Origin: Candidatus Bathyarchaeota archaeon
GTDB lineage: Archaea; Thermoproteota; Bathyarchaeia; 40CM-2-53-6
Assembly: GCA_005883085.1 (NCBI GenBank)
Contig: VBAY01000097.1
Coordinates: 1-6,941 of the forward strand
Length of the DNA stretch: 6,941 bases
Direction of reading: 5' to 3'
Part shown: positions 1 through 5,397 of the stretch, piece by piece
How positions within the stretch are numbered: the first letter of the stretch is position 1
Layout of the letters: the number at the start of each line of letters is the position of its first letter
Translations under genes and position numbers: made by a program
The notes under the pieces: model-generated
Told to the model about the DNA's origin: nothing
The model's input: only the letters and a program-made list of their open reading frames with translations
Databases searched by the model: none

Positions 1-1
1 A

Positions 2-127
2 GTAGGACTCGGGCTGGCCGTGACCAAGCGTCTGATCGAATCGCACAAGGGCGAGATCAAAGTCTTTTCCAAAGTAGGTGAGGGGACGACTTTGACGGTT
101 GAATTGCCGCTTGACCTAAGGAGGTGA
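2..127 (+). CDS. Sensor histidine kinase, C-terminal fragment (HATPase_c end)
   Basis: This is the last 41 codons of a gene that begins before the window; the frame is open from base 2 to the TGA at 125-127. The visible peptide has a GLGL glycine box followed by AVTKRLIESHKGEI and then a segment ending VGEGTTLTVELPL. That is the standard G2 lid and final beta strands of the GHKL ATP-binding domain of histidine kinases. The protein would bind ATP and autophosphorylate a histidine lying upstream of the window, then pass the phosphate to a response regulator. The receiver protein encoded 9 bp downstream is the obvious partner. The sensor domain is not visible, so the signal is unknown. The call rests on the well-conserved G2 region. 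Confidence 0.88.
   Translation, partial: VGLGLAVTKRLIESHKGEIKVFSKVGEGTTLTVELPLDLRR
118..127 (+). promoter_or_regulatory. Strong Shine-Dalgarno site for the response regulator
   Basis: AAGGAGGTGA overlaps the last two codons and stop of the kinase gene and ends 9 bases before the ATG at 137. Its last nine bases are a perfect complement of the usual 16S 3' end (ATCACCTCCT). It fixes the start of the response regulator and suggests that kinase and regulator are read from one transcript with coupled translation. Confidence 0.8.
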
Positions 128-136
128 GCATCTGGG

Positions 137-628
137 ATGACAAGAAATATTCTGATTGTTGATGATGATCGCGGAATCCTGAAGAGCTTCAAGGACATTC
201 TAGAGCCGGAGGGCTACAGCGTCGACACTGCGGAGACTGCGCTGGAGGCGGTTGAGAAGTGTAAGGCTCGGCCGTACAACCTGGCGATTATTGACATCAA
301 GCTGCGGGACGTTGACGGGACGGATTTGCTGGCTAGGGTTCACGAAATTCTTCCACGAGCAAGGAAGATCATGATCACCGGCTATCCATCTCTGGAGAAC
401 GCGGTTGATTCTGTCAACTTGCAGGCGGACGCGTACATCATCAAGCCGGTGAACCCGGAAACCTTCCTCAAGGTGGTCGCGGAGAACATGGACAAGCAGC
501 TGGAGGCAGAGCAGATGACCGAGCAGAAGGTGGTTGGCTGGGTGGAGTCTCGATATGAGGAAACGAGACGGAACAGGAGCAAGCGCAAGCCTATGGGGCC
601 AGAGCTACTGCCGAACGCGGAGGAGTAG
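137..628 (+). CDS. Response regulator, stand-alone receiver (REC) domain with charged tail
   Basis: This 163-residue protein has one CheY-like receiver domain over residues 3 to about 120. All signature residues are present: acidic pocket D9-D10-D11, phosphoacceptor D53 in AIIDIKLRD, switch T81 in MITGYPS, and K103-P104 in IIKPVNP. Beyond residue 120 lies a charged, probably helical tail (MDKQLEAEQMTEQK, then a stretch rich in R and K) with no recognisable DNA-binding or enzymatic output domain. It probably signals by protein-protein contact, as a phosphorelay intermediate or a CheY-like effector; such single-domain regulators are common in archaea. It follows the kinase fragment by 9 bp behind a near-perfect ribosome binding site, so the two form a two-component pair. 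The target is unknown, and nothing ties it directly to the phosphate genes further right. Confidence 0.93.
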   Translation: MTRNILIVDDDRGILKSFKDILEPEGYSVDTAETALEAVEKCKARPYNLAIIDIKLRDVDGTDLLARVHEILPRARKIMITGYPSLENAVDSVNLQADAYIIKPVNPETFLKVVAENMDKQLEAEQMTEQKVVGWVESRYEETRRNRSKRKPMGPELLPNAEE

Positions 629-686
629 AAAATTGTCAGTTGAAAACTGGTGAATTCTAGCGCCCCTGGATCCTACTAGAGTCTCG

Positions 687-719
687 TGACCCCAAAGAAA
701 AGTGGTCAAACAAACAAGA
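687..719 (-). terminator. Possible terminator between convergent genes
   Basis: The 101-bp gap between two convergent stop codons holds a small imperfect hairpin: TGACC at 687-691 pairs with GGTCA at 704-708 around an A/T-rich loop. Read on the minus strand, the stretch just after the 730 stop is T-rich (CTTGTTTGTTTG, then CTTTTCTTT). Archaeal termination uses T-rich tracts, so this fits an end for the minus-strand gene. The stem is weak and no canonical U run follows it. Confidence 0.3.
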
Positions 720-729
720 ACTATCGGTC

Positions 730-1038
730 TTACACGTAAATATTTGATTTGCCGAGCTTGTCGATGTCGAAGCCTAGTCGTCCGACCATGTACTTGAAAA
801 CGTCCCTTCCAACCTCTGTCGCCTTCGCTAGGTCCACCTCGTCCTTCCGGAATTTCGCCAGCAAACTAACAGAGATATCAGTCAACGCTGCAATCAGAGT
901 GACGACCTCTTCCACGGAGACCTGTTTCCGGTCCTCGAACACGTCCTTCTTGATGAATTCTAGTACCATACGAGCATACTTTGCCATACCATCCCCGCCC
1001 TCTTCCATATCGGAGAGCGCAGGACCCGAATCAGTCAT
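730..1038 (-). CDS. Small helical protein of unknown function (102 aa)
   Basis: The product was not recognised. It is rich in Lys, Glu, Asp and aliphatic residues with helix-like spacing (for example MAKYARMVLEFIKKDVFEDR, and later FRKDEVDLAKATEVGRD). It has no predicted signal peptide, transmembrane segment or cysteine, so a soluble all-helical cytosolic protein is inferred. The opposite-strand frame over the same bases is Ser/Thr/Arg-rich and looks like a shadow, which supports this strand. The start at 1038 is ATG, with GGGAGGA 15 bases upstream, somewhat far for a ribosome site. Alternatives are Met11 (1008) and Met18 (987); the latter begins the well-ordered helical part and has a G-rich stretch before it. 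The gene converges on the response regulator and diverges from the small membrane-protein pseudogene. Confidence 0.68.
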   Translation of the reverse strand: MTDSGPALSDMEEGGDGMAKYARMVLEFIKKDVFEDRKQVSVEEVVTLIAALTDISVSLLAKFRKDEVDLAKATEVGRDVFKYMVGRLGFDIDKLGKSNIYV

Positions 1039-1062
1039 AGACAGAACGAGTAATCCTCCCGT

Positions 1063-1070
1063 CTAATAAG
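1063..1070. promoter_or_regulatory. Possible shared TATA-like box of a divergent promoter
   Basis: CTAATAAG (CTTATTAG on the other strand) is the most AT-rich element in the 55-bp gap between divergent starts. Its centre lies about 28 bases from the minus-strand ATG at 1038 and about 27 bases from the plus-strand ATG at 1094. That is the spacing expected for archaeal TATA boxes driving leaderless or short-leader transcripts in both directions. The match to the archaeal TATA consensus is only partial and no clear BRE is seen. Confidence 0.35.
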
Positions 1071-1093
1071 AAACACCAAATAGGAACAGGGTT

Positions 1094-1470
1094 ATGGAAA
1101 AACCCAGCCTCGCGACCTTCACCATCGCGATCTTGAGCTTCATTCTCGGAGCCTGGCTCATCTTCGACGGCGCACGAAAACTGCTCACAGGTTACTACAC
1201 CGGAGAAGAGACGATAGGACTGGGATCCTGGGCAACAATCGTCTCCGCACTCGGAGTACGACCCGCCGACATGTCCTTCCCATTTGTCTTCCTCGAATGA
1301 TCTGGATCGTCAATGGAGTCATTGTCCTAGTAGGCACCAACACCAGATACTAACGCACTATGGCAATATCAATTGTCACACTATTCTATGCCCCACCAGG
1401 GACCCTCGTCGGTATCCTCAACATAGTCTTGGCTTTGAGAGAAAAACGGGCTGTGCGACCCTCGCCCTAA
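1094..1470 (+). pseudogene. Small multi-pass membrane protein gene, broken by a frameshift and a stop
   Basis: The first frame starts at ATG 1094 (AGGAACAGG upstream) and encodes 68 residues with a transmembrane segment (FTIAILSFILGAWLIFDGA), ending at TGA 1298-1300. The sense continues in the -1 frame from 1297 as MIWIVNGVIVLVGTNTRY, hits TAA at 1351-1353, then continues in the same frame from ATG 1360 as MAISIVTLFYAPPGTLVGI and onwards to TAA at 1468. Adding one G at about 1295 would turn CTC GAA TGA into CTC GGA ATG A, giving FLGMIWIVNG, a natural membrane helix. Together the pieces make one protein of about 124 residues with three or four hydrophobic segments, the layout of small archaeal integral membrane proteins of unknown function. 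Alternatives are a sequencing error, or separate overlapping small genes (the junction has an ATGA overlap). Function is unknown. Confidence 0.6.
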
Positions 1471-1496
1471 CTAGGGCCTAGACTGGACATGTTTGC

Positions 1497-1721
1497 GTGG
1501 ACCAAGACATTTTTCCCGAACTTGACGAGAAACACGACAATTCCACTCGCGTCATAATGGGAACGATCGGTCTCGCTCAGTCATTCGACTGGGAAATAGC
1601 TTGTCGGTATGTTGAGCCATTCCTTAGCAAAATGGTAAAGCACACTAAAGAACACCGGTTAGAACACGGAATTAATGCATCCTCTCTCGTTCCAGTAAGA
1701 ACCTACAAGGGCATTGACTAG
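1497..1721 (+). CDS. Uncertain small ORF (74 codons), possibly a gene remnant
   Basis: The product was not recognised. The frame is open from 1482 to TAG at 1719-1721; the first start is GTG at 1497 and no ribosome binding site precedes it. The only early ATG is codon 21 (1557), which would give 54 residues. The C-terminal part (FDWEIACRYVEPFLSKMVKH, then EHRLEHGINASSLVPVRTY) has a balanced, protein-like composition with helical character, and no competing long frame lies opposite. Because it follows a disrupted gene, has a poor start and ends in an orderly way, it may be the 3' remnant of a longer gene. It could also be a small soluble protein or non-coding. Its stop shares CTAG with the stop of the convergent phosphoesterase gene. 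Confidence 0.35.
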   Translation: MDQDIFPELDEKHDNSTRVIMGTIGLAQSFDWEIACRYVEPFLSKMVKHTKEHRLEHGINASSLVPVRTYKGID

Positions 1722-2821
1722 CGACCTAGTGAATTCATTCTTCGCCTAGTCCGCGCGAGATTCGCTCGAGCCCTAATAGTGAGGAGAACAAGTGAGCCAA
1801 TCAGTCCCAAGAGTCCACCAATAGCGAACAGCCACGTGCTGGTAGAGCCGCACAGCAAGCAACCTCCGCCTGAGCCTCCAGGAGGGGGCGGAGTTGATGC
1901 TCCGAAAATCTCAGTCATCGACGCCGCGGCGGCATCGTTGGCTGTCAAGGTCGGCAGACTCCAGTTGTTCTCGATCAGATGCAGAATCGAATACTCGTCG
2001 TACAGGTCGCTTGATGAAACATAGGCTTGCTTAACAACTCCAGGCTCATAGAACAGAACTGGAGCTGGGTCGTATTCATCCCACCAAAGAATAAGCAAAG
2101 TCCGTTGAGTCGGTTTGAATGTGGTTGATGCGAATAGCGACCCCGAAGCGGGAGAAGCAATCGTGCCTGTTCCCACGAAGAATGTCTTCAAATAAGCATC
2201 TCCATGAGCGACCGGATTCGTTGTACCGCAAGATGCGCTTGAGTCGTGCATGTTGTTACAATCGGTTGGTGTGTACCACAGAAAGTATGCGGGAGTTTGC
2301 GCGTTCGCAGCATTCACAAAATCCGATGTCGATACCGCGCTTCCCGTGAAAATATTCGGACTTAAATGCGTACTTGTGAATCCGGTGAACGGAAAGTGGT
2401 CGTTGCCTCTTGGGCATCCGCTTTCGCAATAGGCTCGCCAGGTAATTCCTGCTGAGGCCATGCTGTCCATAAGGGTCGGAGCGTTGATGCAACAATTGTA
2501 GCTATCGGATATGCCCTGGTCCGATCCCGAGATCTGGGCAGTGTAGCAACCTGCTGAGCACCCACTGATCCTTCTGCCAGCTGCGCCATAGCCGTGGTAG
2601 AGGGGAATAGTCGCCCCCAAGGTCAACATGCTTGCAATGAACGGAGCATTGGAGCTTCCAGTGCCTGTACCCATAACATCAGCATAATGCTGGTTCTCCA
2701 TCGCCACAACGACGATGCTGTCGAAGTAGGTTCCAGATGCTGCATGTGCACGCGGAAGCGCAGGCACCACTATCATCCCAATAATCAGTAAAGCAACCAG
2801 CAGGTGAGTTCTCAACTTCAA
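1718..2821 (-). CDS. Secreted, membrane-anchored phosphoesterase (PF04185-type acid phosphatase/phospholipase C family)
   Basis: This 367-residue protein has a Sec-type signal peptide at residues 1-28 (KLRTH n-region, hydrophobic core, PRAHA before the cut). A phosphoesterase domain covers about 32-306, followed by a linker (PPPPGGSGGG, 311-320), a membrane helix (about 328-349) and an Arg-rich tail facing the cytosol. Family landmarks are VVVAMENQHY (E42-N43), CNNMHD (188-193), GDAYLKTF (207-214), ILWWDEYDP (D248, E249) and YVSSSDLYDEYSILHLIE. By analogy with family members carrying an HPSLPNY segment, S89 in GCSAGCYTA is the likely nucleophile. It probably hydrolyses phosphate esters at the cell surface. 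Eight ectodomain cysteines (88, 92, 110, 111, 132, 136, 188, 198) suggest disulfides. The start is TTG, overlapping the upstream gene's stop (TTGA), with AGAGGA just before it. Substrate is not predictable. Confidence 0.88.
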   Translation of the reverse strand: MKLRTHLLVALLIIGMIVVPALPRAHAASGTYFDSIVVVAMENQHYADVMGTGTGSSNAPFIASMLTLGATIPLYHGYGAAGRRISGCSAGCYTAQISGSDQGISDSYNCCINAPTLMDSMASAGITWRAYCESGCPRGNDHFPFTGFTSTHLSPNIFTGSAVSTSDFVNAANAQTPAYFLWYTPTDCNNMHDSSASCGTTNPVAHGDAYLKTFFVGTGTIASPASGSLFASTTFKPTQRTLLILWWDEYDPAPVLFYEPGVVKQAYVSSSDLYDEYSILHLIENNWSLPTLTANDAAAASMTEIFGASTPPPPGGSGGGCLLCGSTSTWLFAIGGLLGLIGSLVLLTIRARANLARTRRRMNSLGR

Positions 2822-3192
2822 GGTCCTCTTCTGAATCTGAATCCAGCAGCGAAATGCTGCGGGTATGAGTCTAATGATACGATTCTTGCGACACCCCTGT
2901 CCTTCGCGGTTGTGAAGGAGTCCTGCAGCATGTGCGGAAATATCCCCAACGAGAAGAACGGATTCACCAAGTAGCCGACGAGTATCACGAAGACATTGTG
3001 GAATCTTGCACGGTGATATTGCTCTTCAGCATAGACCTCTCTCCTGACGTACCAGTATTCCCTGTCGAAGTCAGGAATCAATGTTCCTGGACCGATCAAC
3101 AATACAATCTCGGGGCTATTCCCAAAAAAGACAAGCCCGATAGCCAATCCGAACGAGAGATGTGAAGGAAGGTCCAAGACTCTTCTCGTCAA
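2818..3192 (-). CDS. Small membrane protein resembling DUF457/YdjM-type metal-dependent hydrolases
   Basis: This is a 124-residue protein with two hydrophobic stretches (about 12-38 and 66-87). Conserved-looking polar motifs lie at their edges: H11 in LPSHLSF, PDFD at 40-43, HRARFHN at 60-66, and FPHMLQDSFTTAKDRG (H87, D91). This pattern of His and Asp at membrane boundaries matches DUF457/YdjM-like proteins, annotated as membrane-bound metal-dependent hydrolases though the biochemistry is poorly known. It is shorter than the usual 150-200 or more residues; after KDRGV the sequence (RIVSLDSYPQHFAAG and on) does not look like the family and may be a truncated end. The called start is TTG at 3192. 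TTG at 3177 (LDLPSHLSF) is an attractive alternative and lies about 29 bases from a TATA-like box. Its stop overlaps the phosphoesterase start by 4 bp, so translation is likely coupled. Confidence 0.68.
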   Translation of the reverse strand: MTRRVLDLPSHLSFGLAIGLVFFGNSPEIVLLIGPGTLIPDFDREYWYVRREVYAEEQYHRARFHNVFVILVGYLVNPFFSLGIFPHMLQDSFTTAKDRGVARIVSLDSYPQHFAAGFRFRRGP

Positions 3193-3201
3193 ATGACCCC
3201 G

Positions 3202-3210
3202 AAAATAAAA
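3202..3210 (-). promoter_or_regulatory. Possible TATA box for the DUF457-like/phosphoesterase pair
   Basis: On the minus strand this reads TTTTATTTT, the most T/A-rich run in the gap behind PiT-A. Its centre is about 29 bases upstream of the alternative TTG start at 3177, fitting a leaderless archaeal transcript. If real, the two downstream genes have their own promoter rather than depending on read-through from PiT-A. No clear BRE is seen. Confidence 0.3.
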
Positions 3211-3343
3211 GACTGATATTGATTATTTCCTCGACAAAACTTGCGGCTTTAGACCCGCGTTCGGATTCCTTTCGAGAACGTCTAGAACTCTGAATCCAAG
3301 ACGTCTTTTCCGCTCGACCTATAGTGGCGTAATCCGGCCTCGA

Positions 3344-4339
3344 CTAGCCCCAGAATCTCGCTCCAAGGATTGAGGCGACAATGGCCAATAGCCCTGCCGC
3401 GGGCAGCGTTACCATCCAGGCCAACGCCATTCCCCGCAATGCCGGGGCCAAGAACTGCCTCCCCTTCTGGCCGTGATGCCCTGCGTTCGCACCCTCGGAG
3501 ACGTTTGTCGTCGAAAAGGCATCGCCAAAGTATGATCCAGCAGAAACCAGCACGGCGGTAGCTCCATGCGCTTTCAGCCTATGCCCGCGTTGGAGGGGAG
3601 TGTGCCCGATCAAAGTCTTGGCCACACGATCCCCCCAGACTAATGAGCCTGCTACGACCGCAACGCCAACGATAACGTAGGGCAGCAAGACGCCGTCTTC
3701 TGATGTGCCCAGTAATACGAAAGCGCCAAGAGCAGCCATCTTAGGCGCATCGTTCACTCCCCTAGCGAAGGCGACACCAGCGGCAGAAATCCAGTCGGCT
3801 GCTCCGAGACGTCTTGAGGAGGGGGCCTCATCGACCCCTGTGTCTCGTTTGCGAAGTACCCTGCTGATAATGTAGACGCCGATTAAGGCGACGAATGGGC
3901 CCGCGGCCAGAGGGAGGAGGATCCTCCATATGAGGAAAGTCCATTCTAGGCTAGCTGCACCCAACAGATAGATGGCCTGGACTATGATTGCCCCGACGAT
4001 TGCGTGCGTCGTCGAAACCTGAACCCTTAGAAGAGTTGCGATAAGTATCCATGAGGCTGCACCTACCAGAGCCGCTAGTATGAAGGAGACCCCTGGCGTT
4101 GTTTGGAAAAAGCTCTGGGGAGTGAATGCAGAGAATAATCTGACTGAGATTATGATTGCTAAGATACTGCCCAGCCCACTGAACAAGCCTCCCCAGATAA
4201 GGGGTGAGTATGTCGGCTTGAAGGCTGCAGTATCCGGATCCATCATGAGAGCAGTCACACTCTTACCTACATCGTTCGCTCCATTTCCGAAAGCCAGGGC
4301 GAACAGCACTGCCAGCCCAATCTCGACACTCAACAACAA
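3344..4339 (-). CDS. PiT-family inorganic phosphate permease with canonical signatures (PiT-A)
   Basis: This 331-residue multi-pass membrane protein has the internal duplication of PiT (SLC20-like) carriers. The first repeat carries FGNGANDVGKSV (N22, D23) and VQVSTTHAIVG (S109-T110-T111-H112). The second carries FARGVNDAPKMAALG (N196, D197) and AFSTTNVSEGANAG. In this family these motifs form the phosphate and cation sites in mirror-image halves. A cytosolic loop with charged residues (about 160-180, RKRDTGVDEAPSSRR) separates the halves. Length fits short prokaryotic PiT proteins. It should import phosphate with Na+ or H+; which cation cannot be told. The start is TTG within three consecutive TTG codons (4339, 4336, 4333), because an in-frame stop lies a little further upstream and no ATG occurs before Met32. 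A 120-bp gap separates it from PiT-B, so it may have its own promoter. Confidence 0.92.
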   Translation of the reverse strand: MLLSVEIGLAVLFALAFGNGANDVGKSVTALMMDPDTAAFKPTYSPLIWGGLFSGLGSILAIIISVRLFSAFTPQSFFQTTPGVSFILAALVGAASWILIATLLRVQVSTTHAIVGAIIVQAIYLLGAASLEWTFLIWRILLPLAAGPFVALIGVYIISRVLRKRDTGVDEAPSSRRLGAADWISAAGVAFARGVNDAPKMAALGAFVLLGTSEDGVLLPYVIVGVAVVAGSLVWGDRVAKTLIGHTPLQRGHRLKAHGATAVLVSAGSYFGDAFSTTNVSEGANAGHHGQKGRQFLAPALRGMALAWMVTLPAAGLLAIVASILGARFWG

Positions 4340-4411
4340 GAGACGAACACATCCTAGACCTCGTACTTATCGAAGGTTCCTCCGTAACGCGGGAAGCCAG
4401 GTAGGGTGCTA

Positions 4412-4424
4412 GACAATATTTGTC
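4412..4424 (-). promoter_or_regulatory. AT-rich inverted repeat upstream of PiT-A, possible promoter element
   Basis: GACAA and TTGTC flank a TAT centre. On the minus strand the core CAAATATTG is a fair archaeal TATA-like box about 75-85 bases upstream of the PiT-A TTG start, implying a leader of roughly 50 bases. It could also be a small operator. It is the only AT-rich symmetric element in the 120-bp gap between the two PiT genes. Confidence 0.3.
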
Positions 4425-4459
4425 GAGTGGTACCAATGCCCTCCGAGAACTATTGCCAG

Positions 4460-5386
4460 TCATTCAACAATCAAAGTTAACCCGTATCCGAGAGCAAATC
4501 CTAGAGCTGGTGAGATAACCCAGCTTGCAATAATTAGGAATACGTTCCTAGAATTCATGACGCGCATCTTGCTTGCTAACCCAGACCCGATAATTCCGGA
4601 AGAAACGGTCTCAGTTGTCGACAACGGGACCCCGAGCTGGTTAGCGAATTCGACAGTCCCTGCGCCAAGTAGCTGGGAGTAGAACGCGTTTGGATATCTG
4701 AGGCTATAGATCCCCTCTGTCAGTCTACGTAGGGCGCCTCGACCAAGAACAAACGCTCCGAGAACGCTCCCAATACCTACCACAACGGTTGCAATCTGAG
4801 GCTGATTGGAGGGGACTCCAGCGATAAGTCCCAAGGCATTGCTACCGGTAACGTATGCAGAGAGGAAGGCCATCATTACTAGCCCAGCCTTGAGGAGTGA
4901 GAGTTTCACCCAGAGGTTTCTGGGACTATACCTGTCGTCAAGTGCAACAAAGAGCACGCCGAGAGCCGTCGCGACTATCGGCGCGCTCACCCAGAAGATC
5001 AGTATGAGAACCAAATAACTGGTTTCTTGTAACGCTCCGATTGCAAAGCTGACGCCTAGAATCGTTCCCGTTAACGCCTTTGAGAGGGAGAGCGGGACTT
5101 TTGTGAGTTCTCCCCCAACGAATATGAGGAGTGTGGCGAGAAGTATCAAGAATATCTCTGTGCTGGTCTCCGTCGGGAGAAAGGCCTCCCTGACTTTGAA
5201 GAGTTTGGGACCTTCGATCGACAGTCCAAGCAGGTAGCCTGCAACCGCGATGATGATTCCTGACCGTCGGTTGACCATTCCGCTGCCGATGATGGTCCCG
5301 CAACACGCCGAGAGATTGTTCCCACTTACGACTGCTCCCAAGAGCCCGGCTAGGACAATGGAGAGAGTGTCGAGAGACAGGTTCAA
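4460..5386 (-). CDS. Divergent PiT-family permease lacking signature aspartates (PiT-B)
   Basis: This is a 308-residue multi-pass membrane protein. The PiT layout is recognisable: a first-repeat motif VVSGNNLSACCGTIIGSG (19-36), a matching VPLSLSKALTG (97-107), a second-repeat motif AYVTGSNALGLIAG (177-190) and GVPLSTTETVSSGIIGSG (252-269). Where canonical PiT proteins have GAND, this one has GNN (N24) in the first half and GSNA (A184) in the second. The first-half STTH is replaced by SLSK. It is therefore a distant PiT subfamily whose ion coupling or substrate may differ. The start is taken at TTG 5386, 11 bases after the PhoU-like stop, with TAGGAAAA upstream. The frame is open further to TTG 5452, but that extension (Arg-rich) only shadows the end of the PhoU-like gene. 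It is probably cotranscribed with the PhoU-like gene. Confidence 0.82.
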   Translation of the reverse strand: MNLSLDTLSIVLAGLLGAVVSGNNLSACCGTIIGSGMVNRRSGIIIAVAGYLLGLSIEGPKLFKVREAFLPTETSTEIFLILLATLLIFVGGELTKVPLSLSKALTGTILGVSFAIGALQETSYLVLILIFWVSAPIVATALGVLFVALDDRYSPRNLWVKLSLLKAGLVMMAFLSAYVTGSNALGLIAGVPSNQPQIATVVVGIGSVLGAFVLGRGALRRLTEGIYSLRYPNAFYSQLLGAGTVEFANQLGVPLSTTETVSSGIIGSGLASKMRVMNSRNVFLIIASWVISPALGFALGYGLTLIVE

Positions 5387-5397
5387 GCCTAGTTTTC

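Noticed and set aside
637..649. CAGTT-GAA-AACTG hairpin just after the response regulator
   Set aside because: Only five firm base pairs and no T run after it, so it is not supported as a terminator.
651..963. TGAATTCTAG present at 651-660 and 954-963
   Set aside because: The second copy encodes conserved-looking codons of the 102-residue protein; the repeat looks coincidental, not a mobile-element end.
749..1066. Plus-strand 105-codon open frame
   Set aside because: Antisense to the 102-residue minus-strand gene; its product is Ser/Thr/Arg-rich with no protein-like pattern, so it is treated as a shadow.
1284..1481. Plus-strand 65-codon open frame over the broken membrane-protein gene
   Set aside because: His/Arg/Cys-rich composition; the hydrophobic reading of the same bases in another frame is far more convincing.
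1471..1481. CTAGG-G-CCTAG palindrome after the broken gene
   Set aside because: One-base loop makes a hairpin unlikely and no T run follows; no repeat elsewhere in the window.
3298..3307. AAGACGTCTT perfect 10-bp palindrome in the gap behind PiT-A
   Set aside because: A single short palindrome with no second copy or placement at a promoter; chance is the simpler explanation.
4263..4463. Minus-strand 66-codon open frame between the PiT genes
   Set aside because: Mostly overlaps the start of PiT-A in another frame and has shadow-like Arg/Ser/Cys-rich composition.
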